Shown here: piece by piece, positions 1-11,700 of the stretch | Numbering within the stretch: the stretch's first letter is position 1 | How the letters are laid out: each line of letters starts with the position of its first letter | Assembly: GCA_022925895.1 (NCBI GenBank) | Contig: JAKSYS010000013.1 | Coordinates: forward strand, 1 to 64,000 | Direction: 5' to 3' | Source: Fragilaria crotonensis | Taxonomy: Eukaryota > Bacillariophyta > Fragilariophyceae > Fragilariales > Fragilariaceae | DNA length: 64,000 nt | Made by a program: the position numbers and the translations under genes | Notes under the pieces: model-generated | Database searches by the model: none | What the model was told of the DNA's origin: nothing | What the model saw: the letters and a program-made list of their open reading frames with translations, nothing else

Positions 1-149
1 AGATTTTCACACGTCGAGTTGGGCCTACCATTCAATACTGAATTTCAATGCTGGATTTTTTTAAGCTTATGATTTTTATTGTAATGCCTGTCACATGATA
101 CGTTTATATATTTCTCGAATATCTCATGTAATCGAGTTCAACAATTTTC

Positions 150-2300
150 ATGCCATTCTTGTTGCATGCATCTTGATGACAAGAACGGCACCAGGAGGCA
201 AGAAGGTGAAGGTTCAAAGAGACCTTCACCAACAAGTAAGAGAACCAGAAGCACCTCATACCACAAGAAGAGGCCTACCAATCTTGATCGCTATACATGT
301 GACATGGCACTTAATATTGTTGCAAGGAAGGTGGAGATCGCGAAAGCAACAATGGTGGTGTTGTCCCGTATGCTGCGATGACTGACATAGTAGAGAGCAT
401 GAAGCCAACCCTTCCATGGTTGACAAAAGGAATGTTGAGAAGCCACATCAACAAGCTGAACAAGGAAAAGATTCAGAAAGGTGCTGCGAGACCAGCATCC
501 GCAGATGAGGATGTTGACACTACTGCCAACAACGGCGGTGAATCCAGTAGTACCTCAACACTTTCAGCATTGACGTTCGACACCTCAGGCGGCAACAGCG
601 ACACGGCGGCTGCTACTGGCACCACTATGGGAGCTACTACAAGTGCTGAGGAGGATAACACTACTGGCGGACGCCCTAAAGGCAGTAGTGGAAAAAGCAA
701 ACGAGACGTGAAGCAACGCCAACGACTTGCACTGCTGGAGGCAACAAAACAGTACCAAGGGGCACTTAAGAAGACGAGGCAAGAAAATGGAGCAACAACT
801 CGATTAATGGCTGGTACACTAGCTACAATTATAGAGAACGCAAAGGCATTTCAAACGACGTCGAGAACTTTGTAATCCATCAATCACAACCTGGAAGCCG
901 ATGCAAGAGAAACAATATCAACCCAGTTGTATCGCAGGGAACCACATCACCAATGGCTGCCGTTGAGCCTTACTTGATTGCCATTATTCTCCAGCTTTCA
1001 CCTGAATGCGCAGTCCAATCAACGCTACGATGGGTCTTCTTCTTGCCAATTCCTTGATACTGGGCGGGACGACATAGCAAAAGGCATCATGGCGAAGCGG
1101 GCAAAGCAGAAGAAACAGCAGGCAACGGTCATGACAAGACAGGCTTCACTGTCGATACCAGGAGAGGAGCAATAACACAGACCAGACCATCATGCTTTTT
1201 AGGATCTGGATATTACGGATTCATGAGAAGGCATCGACACATAATTCGAAGCAAACGCCCAGAAATTTGAAGCAAAGGTGCTGAATGGTGTACTTACGAG
1301 AACTTCTCGACATGTACACCCACATTTATGAAGCGATGGTTGAGCATGGCATCGCATCAAAGTGTGCTACAAAGGTGGTTGACAAAGCAGGCGAAATCAT
1401 GGAGTTTCTGATGATGCATTCGGACTGCCAACACAATACCTAATGCAAAGACCAGACAAACTTATCTTTCGTCGCATGAAGTTGGTTCAAATACCTGGTA
1501 CAACAAAGGATGGACAGGTGAGAAATTCTGCGGCAGAAGCAAGACCACAAATAAAGGCGGCGACAAAGACTCACATTTCACAGTGCTAGGTTTACGGCGG
1601 CAACAGGTGAACCTGTTATGTGTGCAATTATATTTTCTGCAAAGGAAATGTGCCGGAGCTGGGTTTTAGGATTGAATGCATCTGCTCCATGGGAAGGTGA
1701 CGACAAGAACTTACGAGCAAACACTGGTGGTCTTGACAAACGACACCCGCAAGGACCAGTGTGTCACTTCAATGGAAAGACAATTCCCACTTTTTGTTGT
1801 TGCCCGAGAACGGCAGCATTACATCAGAGCTTCTGGTCGAGATGCTTCGTGCCATCGACATGCTGACGCTTTGACCGATCCGATGGCATACATCCCTTTC
1901 TTCTGTCGACGGCACGGCAGTCGCTGAATTGCCATTCTTGAGGTATATGTTAATGACGCTGAGGGGACCGGTAGAAAATGGAATGCATGCGTGGGTGTGC
2001 TGTACGGCACAAGCTACTGGCAAGTGGGAGACAGCAGCTAACAGAATGGCTGCTTTAAAATGGCGCTGACAAAGTACAAACGTGATTTGCTGAGAACCAA
2101 AGAGTTAGCAGGTGTCGAATTCGGAATCAATAAAGAGGATGTCACTTACATTGTTTCTCAGGCGTGGGCACATTCGTTCGCTCGCATTGTACAGAACAAA
2201 TCAGCCATCGCAGATCGTGGATGGAATCCACTCAATTACAACTGTTTGCTCCATCCTGAAATTGTCGCAACAAAGTATAGAGGAGGAGGAGGACTCGATG
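150..2300 (+). mobile_element. Decayed DDE-type DNA transposon (E0), interrupted by E1
   Basis: This is a degenerate transposase-like gene read in several plus-strand frames. Positions 378-875 encode an N-terminal part with a short conserved block (PTLPWLTKGML), a Ser/Thr-rich linker and a GGRPKGSSGKSKR motif followed by a basic helix. Around 930-1060 a further block can be read. Positions 2060-2300 encode the C-terminal block with AIADRGWNPLNYN. This N-block, RPKG motif and late RGW-PLNYN block match a transposon family I recall as abundant in diatom genomes, whose core is a DDE/rve-like nuclease. That assignment is from memory and the catalytic residues cannot be picked out here. At least four frame changes or stops separate the pieces, so it is dead. 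Coding similarity stops at 2300, exactly where the inverted repeat of E1 begins, so E1 probably landed in it. I did not find its continuation after 14125. Confidence 0.6.
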
Positions 2301-2324
2301 CATCTAAGGGTGCCAAAACTAAGT
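2301..2324 (+). repeat. E1 left terminal inverted repeat
   Basis: Begins CATCTAAGGGTGCCAAAAC and is the reverse complement of 14102-14125 with one mismatch over 24 bases. It starts exactly where similarity to the older transposon E0 stops. Confidence 0.75.
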
Positions 2325-2370
2325 ACCATAGTTGATACAAGAATTTTTTATCATATTTATTGGAAAAATT

Positions 2371-2520
2371 TCAGGATTCCCATATTTAGTTCAGGATTCC
2401 TGAAGTTTTTTTCTGGTTTATTTATTTAGTTCAGGATTCCGACATTTGCTGTTTCCTCATTTTTATGAAGAATTTTTTTTGCTCCTGAACTACTGCAGTA
2501 TTATTCCTGAGCTTTTTTCT
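2371..2520. repeat. E1 left subterminal repeats
   Basis: At least three copies of the word TTCAGGATTCC occur at about 2371, 2387 and 2430, followed by reversed versions (TCCTGAAC, TTCCTGAG) near 2483-2513. The same core recurs at the right end (13760-13980). Clustered subterminal words of this type are usual transposase-binding sites in large DNA transposons; binding itself is inferred. Confidence 0.6.
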
Positions 2521-3360
2521 TCATTATTTCGATGCACATAAAACACCGAGTACTGTACGTGTTTTGTACGAAATACTGGAGTAGCATGGTGTATCGTGGG
2601 TGGACTATTGGTTGTGCCGTACAGTGTACAGTATACAGCGGTTTTACAGTGCTGTCAGCTGGGATACTACCGTCGTACTAGCGCAATGGTTCGTTGTTGG
2701 TTATACGCTGTACATTGTACGTTGTACAAGTAGCTATGGGCGTGTCTGGTGCATGGTGCATGGTGTTCGGTGCCTGCTACAGTACGTTTAGTATGGTGCG
2801 GTGGTGTACAGTATGGTAGCTACGGCGTGGTCTGTGTGTATGGTAGTGTGGTACTGTGTACGGTACTTTCATTACTATAGCGCTGTGTTTTGTGTACTAC
2901 GGTATGGTGGTAGCGTATAATTTTAGTACAGTATTGTATCATGCGAGTACTCCTATGACACTATGCTACGTACTACGTGATCTTGTGTTTTCAACAACAA
3001 ACCGTAGAATTGTAGGCGATAGTATGTACTGATTAATTCTTTGGCACCAATACCAGTGCATGCTGTATATTTCTACAAGGAATTAATTCTTTTCAGCCAC
3101 AGTATTGTCTTTAGTAGAATCGTACGTGATTTTTTGCGGGAAGTGTCACATCTCACACTTCGTTCGTTGAGCACTCCACCACTTGGTGTCATGCCCGACA
3201 CCACATTGATGCTCCATTATTTGGCATCTTCGCTCCTTCTTCGTCCTTTCCCACCCACAAGACATTGCAGTCTTAAGTGGTAAGACTGCAAATGTGCTTT
3301 TTTCGTGTTGATTGTTGTGTTGATTGAATGTTTCCATCATGGTGATGGTCGAATGAGTTT

Positions 3361-4110
3361 TGAGGTACTCCTGTTGTGCCAGTACCGTTGTCTACGTACG
3401 GTGCTCAGGGTGCAGTCAAGTACTGGGACGAGTTCGCACGACAGTACCTTGAGGTTACGGTGATACACTACGTCGCGCCTGTACAGTCGTCTACCTACCG
3501 TACTTAGGGTGCTGCCAAGTACTGGGAGTACGACAGTACCTTGGAGGCTACGGTAATACACTACGTCGCGCCTGTACCGTGGTCTACGTACCGTACTTAT
3601 GGTACTGCCAAGTACTGGGAATACGACAGTACCTTGAGGCTACGGTACAACACTACCTTGTGCATGTACTGTTGTCTACGTACTGTACTCATGTTGCTAT
3701 CAAGTACTGGGAGTATGACAGTACCTTGGTGGACGCCACGGTTTATTACAATACTACCTTGTGCCTGCTGTACGGTTGTCGATGTCACAACTTGGTGTCA
3801 TGCCCAACACCGCATTGAATGTTTCATTCTGTGCTTGTCCCCTTGCCCTTTGCTTCTTCTTCCTTTCCACTAACAAGGGCACTTAACTGTCGTTCTTGTT
3901 CGTGAGTTTTTGATTGTTTTGTCCTATCAACACAAGAATGTTGTGTTGAATCGTCGTTTCCATCATTGTGAGCAACTGATTGATTTGTTGAGGTACTCCA
4001 GTTGTGCCTGTCAATGGTACTGTACTCATGGTACTGTCAAGTACTGGGACGAGTTCGCACCACGACAGTACCTTGGAGGCTTCCGTACAACATTGTGCTG
4101 GTACTGTACT
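3361..4110. repeat. Tandem repeat array of about 93-99 bp units in E1
   Basis: The word CAAGTACTGGGA recurs at 3417, 3516, 3609, 3701 and 4038, followed each time by ACAGTACCTTG and a TACGTACCGTACT-like stretch. The first four are in tandem. The fifth follows a second copy of a longer flanking block: 3170-3350 resembles 3785-3990, both with CTTGGTGTCATGCCC-ACACC and a pyrimidine-rich stretch. This suggests a higher-order duplication of roughly 0.6 kb. The rest of 2520-4350 is AT- and GTAC-rich and contains no gene that I can see. Confidence 0.75.
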
Positions 4111-4979
4111 CCAGTCTTTCTTGTTGACGTTGTGTCATTGCACATGATTGTATTTTCCAGCTTTCAATCTCACATCCTCCTCTTCTTCTCCTTTCATAAT
4201 TAGGATCCTTGTCGACAAGTGTTGTGCTTCTCATTTTGTTGTTAATTGAGGGAATAAGTACTTCGTCTTGTGTGCGTGCTTCGATTGAGTTTGTAAGGCA
4301 ATCTGTCATCTAGAATCCAATATTCGGTCATCTGCGAGAGATTCTCATTGATTTGAGTGAATCAAACCAGATTGATCTACCGGTATTGGTTCTTTTTGTC
4401 AGTTGTCTGTTCGCATGCTCAAGAGTTGTATACACGCACACCAGTTGGAGGATTATTCATATTTCAACCAACAAAATGGCAGAGGTTCCATCACTGTCCC
4501 CTGTCTCGTCAGCAAGGAGGAGTCCCTATGGATAAGGCGTACCTGTTCCGTGATGGTATGGATGAATTCACACCACCTCCAGGAACAAAGGTCAATAAAC
4601 AATTCAGATCGCAAGTTCGAGTCTTTTATCATCACCCGCCGTGCTGTTTCAGAGTTTCCACTACACATGTTCAGCTCTTGGTTTCAAGACCTCCCGTTGT
4701 CCAAGATTATGACTCAGAACGAAAGAGAGGACTCCAATGAAATTTGGCAATTCAAGGTAGTTACGTTGTACCCCACACGTGTCCAAACAAACAAAGCTGA
4801 GGCGACAAGGTTTAAGTGGGCGACAGAAGCTGCAAGGCAATTCTACAGCACATCATTCAATTCTACAGAAGCTGATTTGAGCTCTATCGATCGTGCTGTG
4901 AATTCTGATCCATCAATAATGATTGTGGGACGTCCTCTTGAAAAGAAGATGACCCCTTCAAGAAATCTGTCATAGGGTG

Positions 4980-5602
4980 CCAAGACTCTGTTGTTATTGC
5001 ATGCATTACATTTCAAGTGGAATTGGAGATGAAGTTGGTGCGCGTTGGTGCTTTGGCTGTTGATTGCAGAATCTGAATCACGGAAGCCATCCGGTCTTAC
5101 ATCCTGGAGACGGCAAGGGTTTGGACGTCTGATGTTAGTAATGCTCATCAAGCATTCAACTTTTTTATTATTGTCTCACCGTGAGCTGTCACAATGTCAG
5201 GAGAGCCTACATGGTGTGGACATCTACTTGCAGTGTCCCCATGACGAGCCAAAGGAATTCTACCAAGCCTGTGGGTTCCGTCAAATCAATCTCCAAGACA
5301 CAACTGGCATTGAGTTTCTTCCCAAGACAATTGCCGACACCTTAATGGACGAGACCACAGGTGGATTTGCATGGATTGTACCAGAGTCTGAGGAGCACTG
5401 CATTATCCCTCTGATGAAACTTTCTTCCGGTTCCCTTTTGAACAGTGCTGCTAACAGTGCTGCTGTCGAGGTTGTTGAAAGCAACAGTGATGTGATCAGT
5501 GCAACAAGAAATGATGGTTCCCCGCGTGCTGTTGTTGAGTCAGAGGAAGAAAGCAAGATCAATATAGTCGCAAAATCGAGTGGTGGTTCCCCTTCCTCGT
5601 GA
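4980..5602 (+). other. GNAT-like acetyltransferase segment of E1
   Basis: Two adjacent frames give the usual GNAT elements. A beta-strand pair (around ACITFQVE and MKLVRVGALAV, 4995-5060) is followed by the acetyl-CoA pyrophosphate-binding signature RRQGFGRLM (about 5110-5140, matching R/Q-x-x-G-x-G/A). A later strand then leads into FYQACGFRQIN (about 5255-5290), the typical C-terminal 'F-Y-x-x-x-G-F' motif. After it comes a Ser-rich acidic tail up to 5602. The substrate is unknown; GNAT proteins acetylate proteins, polyamines or small molecules. The segment sits directly before the Ulp1-like domain, and a GNAT fold in the same position occurs in E2 (31900-32160). The frame changes once near 5080. 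Confidence 0.6.
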
Positions 5603-6165
5603 GCAGTGATGTTTTGGAGATTGTGCAGAGCAACAATGAGACAGTCAGTGCACGGAATGATGGTAGCAACACCAGAAAAACATTTGTATGGTGCCAATAC
5701 CCTTCATCAACAATCGATCTCCAAGATGATGTTGCAAGTGGAGCATTGCTGACAAATGCAGATCTGGAAGAGGCATTTACCGGTCTGGACTATTTGAACA
5801 ACCTTCTTCCACCACCATTTGGTGACCTGGTTCTGCCTGACCAGTTGCGTGGTTTTGGAGAAATGGGATCACAGGAAAGGCTTGATCATAGCAAAAGTGG
5901 TGGGAAAACTTGATGGCCACCCGTGAGCTGCAAATGATGACTTCACTCCTCATGAGGGATGGTATCACACATCAGTTGCAATCCTGTCTTTGACGACATG
6001 CAGGTAATTCAAGGTTGCTTTGCACGTCTTCAACGTCATCTATCTGCAAAGAAGTACGAAACGACTTGATGGTAGCCAATGGAGCCGATCATGCAGAATG
6101 TCTTGCCCTTGTGAAAAAGGTATGGAAGTTCTAAGGAAGAACTTTACCAGAAGTATGATGACCAA

Positions 6166-6813
6166 ATGAATCGTGTTGTGAAGGAAGTCCTGTTGTTCTA
6201 TCCAGGGCTTCTGCAGAAAAGGTTGATTGTGTTTCCTACGAATCTCAGCAACGATCATTGGGGGCAACATTTGTTTTCAATGCTGGAGACGTTGTGGCTG
6301 CCACGGATGATGTATCATGCCTCCGGACATGTTTTTTCGCTATTGCAGTCTTCATCCCTCCGGCACGAAAAATTCCAAACAATGTCGGTGTTGTCTGGTT
6401 CCTGAACCTTGCCTTCAGTTACCAGGAGCAAAGGAAAACAGTGCAAATGATAGCAGCACTCCAAACAAGATGAAGTGGCTCAGTCCGTTCGGACGAACCT
6501 TTTTGGGCAAATGAAGGGCACCAATACATTCCCTGCATTGAGGGTGTTGGATAATGATGTTCTTCCCCTGCAAGAAGATGGCCATAGCTGTGGGATTGGG
6601 ATTATAGCTGCAATTGCAATAATTCTCCGAGATATCATTGGGACTCAAGATGGAGTTGCAGCGCACAACGAAATGTTTAGACGCGATCGCATGGAAATCC
6701 AGATGTCAACTGATGTGAAATCGAAGGAGCACATTTGCTGTTTTCCACAGGAATATTCACAAAACTGTTTAAAAGGGATGATTCGGCTTCCATTTCCTAC
6801 TTGCATGCGATGA
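6166..6813 (+). other. Ulp1-like (C48) cysteine protease segment of E1
   Basis: The block around 6230-6265 reads IVFPTNLSNDHWG, the typical Ulp1 histidine motif (N-x-x-HW). At 6560-6610 PLQEDGHSCGIGIIAA supplies the conserved Gln and the Cys nucleophile of the Q-x-D-x-x-x-CG motif. An acidic residue lies between them, but the frame changes near 6260 and again near 6475, so the Asp cannot be fixed. C48 proteases cleave SUMO or related ubiquitin-like tags, and Ulp1 domains are known passengers in several eukaryotic DNA transposons (for example KDZ elements and Kaonashi-type MULEs). Positions 6614-6813 continue with an unrecognised basic segment. Confidence 0.65.
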
Positions 6814-6892
6814 AAGCACAGTGGTTTTTGCTGTTTGATCGCATTGCAGAATTTCAACACGTCACAGTCCCAAACGTCAGAATTCAAATCAT

Positions 6893-7778
6893 TTGATGGA
6901 TCCCTGTTACGGAAGTCTGAAGTTGGAACTTCAGACTTTCACGTGGCCCTGGGTGCCAGTACCATCCAATGCCACAGAGGACGACAGTGTTACGTTGGAG
7001 GATGTTTCTTCCAGGGAGGATGTTTTGCCAAATGCCAATGAACGGAGTTTGCCATCAGAGGAGGATGTTGCCGATTTCAAACCATCTGGATCTGCTGATG
7101 GACCTGAACAACAGGAAGAAGATATTGATCTCAACGAAGCCTGGTGGAATGATCCTGCTAAGCTTCCCGAGCAAGCAGGGTATGGAAAGGTGGGCCTCGT
7201 ACGTATGGTTATGGAGACATTCATGTACCTGATGAATGCCCGAAATTACCTTTCGGAGAAAGTAGGTACAAAACATTGGTATCAGACAATGAAGTTGAGA
7301 AATTTAGAAAAAGTGGCGAAAGAAAGGAGATGACGGTGAAGATCGACCAGTGCTTCTTAGGGATGAAGCAGCAATGAACAAATTCGTGGAGGACAGATTT
7401 TTGTACTGGGGTTGGAGCTCTACCAAAGATCACATGAAGAATGTGGAAAAGAAGGGCCGAGATGCAAAGAAAATTGATGGATGTAAGAAGAAAAAGACAA
7501 AGGATGATTACAGAGAGCAGTACACGAAAGAAATAAAGTTTATGAAGAAGGAAAGGAAGAAATTCAAAAGGGCATTTGAATTGAATGGACATTTGGCACT
7601 GAGGCCATGGTGCATGGCCTCAAGTACAACCCACGTGAAGATACCTTTGTTGCACTTTTGGTTTACAATGTTAAGACAAAAGAAGGAAAGTTGGAAAAGA
7701 AGGAAGAAAAATTGCTGTTTCCAAAGACTGGATCAAGGATGCCGATTATGCAAAAGGGGTAATCCAACATGTCATTAA
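6893..7778 (+). other. Acidic linker and Lys-rich coiled segment of E1 cassette
   Basis: Positions 6893-7330 encode an acidic stretch (many Glu/Asp, ending LNEAWWNDP), followed by a basic end. Positions 7350-7780 encode a helix-forming, strongly Lys-rich segment. The same succession is seen in E2, with an Asp/Asn-rich acidic tract followed by an Arg/Gln-rich helical segment. No enzymatic motif is visible. These may be linkers or protein- or DNA-binding tails. Confidence 0.5.
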
Positions 7779-7943
7779 CGTTGGAAACACGGATGGATTT
7801 GTACCTGTTCCTGAAGGGGAAACCATCCTCATTCATACTAAAAGGTACATAAGCTGCGATACGTTCCCACAGACACAATGGGTGTTTGATCCTCAGTCGA
7901 AAAGGTCCTTAAGGAGCAACAGTGACTCACCAGGGGTAAACAT

Positions 7944-8567
7944 ATGAAGCAGATACAGGCCCCTGGTTACTGGGAGGTCATCTTTCATGGAGAAACACAG
8001 CCCATTCGAACTGATGAAGACTTTGTGAAACAATTTAAGACAGGATTCTTGGAGGAGGTCAAGCGTATGAGGTGTGGATTTGTTGACATACCAGTGGGCG
8101 ATTTCAAAGAATCACATTTGCATGAATATCCCAAGCTGCAGGTTCCTGAAGCACCCCAGGTCCACTTTGTACAATCCGAAGGTGAAGATCTTTGTGTTTC
8201 AAAGTCATTGGCCAGTGCTTTATATGCAATTGGATTTGATAATGCTGCCAAATCCATTAACCATTTTGGTGAAAGTCACCTAAGAGGAGGTACTGTTGAT
8301 GCCATTCGAAAGGTGGGACAGTTTGCTGAAACTCAGCTGCCTACATGGATCACCCGACAAGTTCTGAAGAGACCACACATGTTTGATTGGCAACTCCTTC
8401 AAGAACAAATGAAGGACACAATGGTATTGGCTGTGCTCAATGAATCCGATGGAAATGGTTCACATGCAGTTACCATTCACAGTGGGTATGTGTATGATGC
8501 AAATGAAGTGGTTGCAATTCCTCTCTGCAAGGAGGCCTTGATTATTGCTGCTCAACCTCAACTGTGA
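7944..8567 (+). CDS. Papain-fold-like cysteine protease domain of E1 cassette
   Basis: This is an uninterrupted reading frame of 207 residues. About residue 85-95 lies LCVSKSLASALYAIG, a Cys at the start of a helix as in papain-like and C39-like enzymes. Near residue 175-190, GSHAVTIH is followed by YVYDANE, placing a His and a D-A-N in adjacent strands as the expected partners. The same pattern recurs in E2 (about 35850-36170), where SHAITVH and IFDSNE are kept, which suggests the residues matter. I infer a protease or a related thiol-transfer fold; no named family can be fixed by eye. It starts 170 bases after the Lys-rich segment and ends four bases into the next short frame. Confidence 0.5.
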   Translation: MKQIQAPGYWEVIFHGETQPIRTDEDFVKQFKTGFLEEVKRMRCGFVDIPVGDFKESHLHEYPKLQVPEAPQVHFVQSEGEDLCVSKSLASALYAIGFDNAAKSINHFGESHLRGGTVDAIRKVGQFAETQLPTWITRQVLKRPHMFDWQLLQEQMKDTMVLAVLNESDGNGSHAVTIHSGYVYDANEVVAIPLCKEALIIAAQPQL

Positions 8568-8767
8568 AGAATGAGTTTGTGAGCTTTCGGAAGGCAACTC
8601 TCTTTTTTTATGATGGCCCAGACATCAACAGGAAGGCAAGTTTTACTCTTTGGGTAGATTCAAACAAGCGAAAGCGAGCCGATGGTGATGGTCCAAAGAT
8701 TGTGAGGGCTCGGACAGACGATGGCAACATGTTTCCTTTAGGTACTTTGATGCAACAAGCTAGCTAA
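8564..8767 (+). other. C-terminal tail segment of E1 cassette
   Basis: A 67-residue frame overlaps the stop of the papain-like domain by four bases. It has aromatic beta-rich sequence (ATLFFYDGP, SFTLWVD) followed by a basic KRKRADGDG stretch. It is probably the end of the same protein after a small shift. It stops at 8767, tail to tail with the minus-strand transposase gene. Confidence 0.4.
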
Positions 8768-11700
8768 GCGAATTTGGATGCCCACTCTGTATATGGTTTT
8801 GTCTCAAGAACTGTGGAACTGTTGTGTGAGATGGATATAACAAAACAAGGGGCCACGACAGTGTTTCCAGAGACAAGGTGGTATGTTGGAGACCACTTCC
8901 ACTCCCTCAACAGTGTTGACTCGTGTTCTTTAATTTCTTCTGTTGTTGATTGAACAACCAGTTGGTATCTCTCGTCCGGATCCGTGGGTGAGTCAACAAC
9001 AACTACAAGAGCCAAACGACAGGGAAACTTCCCATGTTCCCCAAAGTCAATTATCATCCAGTCATGTATGGGACCATCGGACTGATAGCAGGGATGACAT
9101 CGAAAGGTGTGGACATCTCGTTTGTATTCAGTACAAAATGTTATTGAGTCGGATTCCTTAAAGGAATCAAAAGAAACTCAATCAACTCCAGGGAAGAGCA
9201 AGTAAATCACGGTGAGTTCTGGTGTCCCATTCAATTTTGTACTGAATTTGTTTACTCGATTTGAATCGATAAACACAGCCAAATGTTGCTTGTCCGGTGC
9301 TCTGAAAGATTCCATTCCTTGTTGTTTCATCATCATGGTGGCTGTCGGGTACATCAGCATCACCATCTGGTTGCTCCCATATGCGCGTGTGTATGGTGTC
9401 GATCATGAAGGAGTACATTAAACGTTGGGCTGCCTGAAGTTCATATGCAGAACCCTCAATTCGCTTCTGTGCCCGTCTCCCAGGGTGCTTTGCAGCAGGA
9501 ATTAGAAGTGATTCTGGACGCTGTGCACAAAAGTTCACTGGAGAGCCAAACCGAGACATATCATCCACAATGTGTAACAACTCATGGAATTTCGGAAACT
9601 TCCATGCATCCTCGGCATTGCTTTTCTGTCCTTCCTTCCTTATGATGGTTCCCTTTTTCTTACCCTTTTTCTTGTCATCCTCCTTTCCTCAACTTTCAAG
9701 GGAATGGACTGTTTGCACATATCCATGAAATTGCGAATGGAATCCTGATGTTTCTTCATTTCATTTGCAACATGTGCTGGATTTGTAGTCTCCCAGTAAT
9801 GACTCTGGTTTAGCCAAGCATCGAAACAAAGGAGAGATTCAAGTACTTCAAGGACCTCAGGAACCTTCTTAGTTGTTCTTTCTCAAGACATGTTTGATCA
9901 TTTGCCATCCTGCTTCATATTGGAAGAGGATGACAAACAAAAACGAGGCCAACGCGTTCTGATGCAGTTATCTTTGTCAAATTTGTTACCCCATTGCTGA
10001 AATCTGTTGATGGATACTCCTTTCGGTAGGTTTGGCGATGAGACTTGTGAAATGCTATTGCAAGGTCATCAAAGGCAGCCTTCTTGGATGCTGGAAGACT
10101 GTCCAATATAAGTTTTGTTACTTTCTCGATGACACCTTTCCGAAATGCATGCATTGTCTCCACAGGAGTGGCCCCAAAGATTCCACGCTCAGGGTCAGCA
10201 AAGGCAATGTGTTCAAATGCATTTTCAAGTTTATGTTGAGACCATCGTTTCCTGAGATCATCATCATTACTCCTGGCAATGAAACCCATATCCGAGGCTA
10301 CCAGGTATTTGCAATGGACATCACAGTTCTTCAGATCATCATAATTGACATCACAGCACCGATGAGGGCGTTGATTCCACTGGTGTGAACACCATACCGA
10401 CCACACAGCATATCTCCTTCTTGCATATCTTGAATGATGAACAACACACATGTGACAATGTCGACACAGATTCTACCCTTTGGACCAATTGGCAAATGAA
10501 CACCACACAGTTGTGGTGAACATTTCCGAAAGGTCTCCAATACAGCATCCAGCTCCTTATGATAGATACGAATGGCATCGCCCATACGAAGTGTCTGCTT
10601 CTGAGCTGATGAGGACTTCCTCTTGGGAGAAAGCCATGATAGCCCCATGCCTTGATACTCCTTCTGAATTTTTCTGTAAAATGGCTGGAGTGAACATGTA
10701 GGGTTTAAGTGAAAAGCGATCATTCCCTGTTACAGAGGTACGATCAATCCATTGGATGATTGGAACAAACAATTGCTTCTGAGGATCTGTGATTAATCGA
10801 TCATACGCCTTGCGATAGACACTCCGGACAGTGCCTCACCCAAAACATTGCTGCCTTTCAATTTGTGGTAGGGCTTCAGGGGATCATTGATATCGATGGC
10901 AAGGTTTTCTGCAGTCATAATGCTTGGATTTTGCAGCAAACTTAGCAACTGTGAAGCGAAGTCAAAACAAATCACATCTGATGGAGAGCCATGATGTACA
11001 TCCACTCTTCGTACAAAGGGAAGCAGTCTTTTCCCATTACGAACTGAGTTGATCAGGGCATCAACATTTTGGCACGCGAGAGTCCACCCACTGGGTTGTA
11101 AGAATAATTATCAGCAGATGCAGAGCGTGCCCACTCCAGGACTTGACCAAAAGTGTAGTCGGGTGCATTGGCATGGTCCAGGATTTTGAGGAGAGAAACA
11201 GTCCACTTCTGATCGGTAGTATACATGAAGTTTGAACGAAATGATGGGGCTTCCACATCTTCATCAAGTGCAGAATTCGTACAGGTAAGAATGTTTGGGT
11301 CATCACTTAACATGGACAAATCATCACTTTTGTTGCAGTCCTCGATGTCCTCACAAGAAGTGCTTTCAACTTCCACACCATTGCCAGCCGGAAACTGCAG
11401 AAGGTTGTCTGTGCCATCAAAATCCATGTGGGGATCATTCACCATATGTCGCCTTAAAAGGGCAGGCCTCTTGTTACTTGTGCATGTGATATTCCCATCC
11501 TCATGAAGACGGCGACGGTGTGAAGCAGAAGCCCCATGTGTTGCTGCATGGTGTGATTTCTTCACAATGAAATTATAACACCCGATGTTTCTATCAATAT
11601 GCTGTGTATATGCTGCTTGATTGGAAAAGGGTTTCTTGTTGAAATTCAGGCAGAAGGGGTTTTGACAGAAGAGCAGGGGTGCCTTTGAGGAAGCAGACGA

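Larger units (their letters stand above)
4403..8767 (+). pseudogene. E1 cassette gene: GNAT / Ulp1-like protease / acidic / coil / papain-like protease
   Basis: This stretch reads as one or more plus-strand genes broken into about seven frames. In order it encodes an unrecognised N-terminal segment (4403-4975, about 190 residues), a GNAT-like segment (about 4980-5600), a Ulp1-like protease segment (about 6166-6700), an acidic linker (6893-7330), a Lys-rich coil (7350-7780), a papain-fold-like protease domain (7944-8567) and a short basic tail (8564-8767). The same order of domains is seen at 31504-36345, which argues that this is one polyprotein-like gene and not chance ORFs. No catalytic recombinase motif is visible in it, so it is likely an accessory product of the element. 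Some breaks could be unrecognised introns; at least one, at the G run near 6260, looks like a plain frameshift. Confidence 0.6.
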
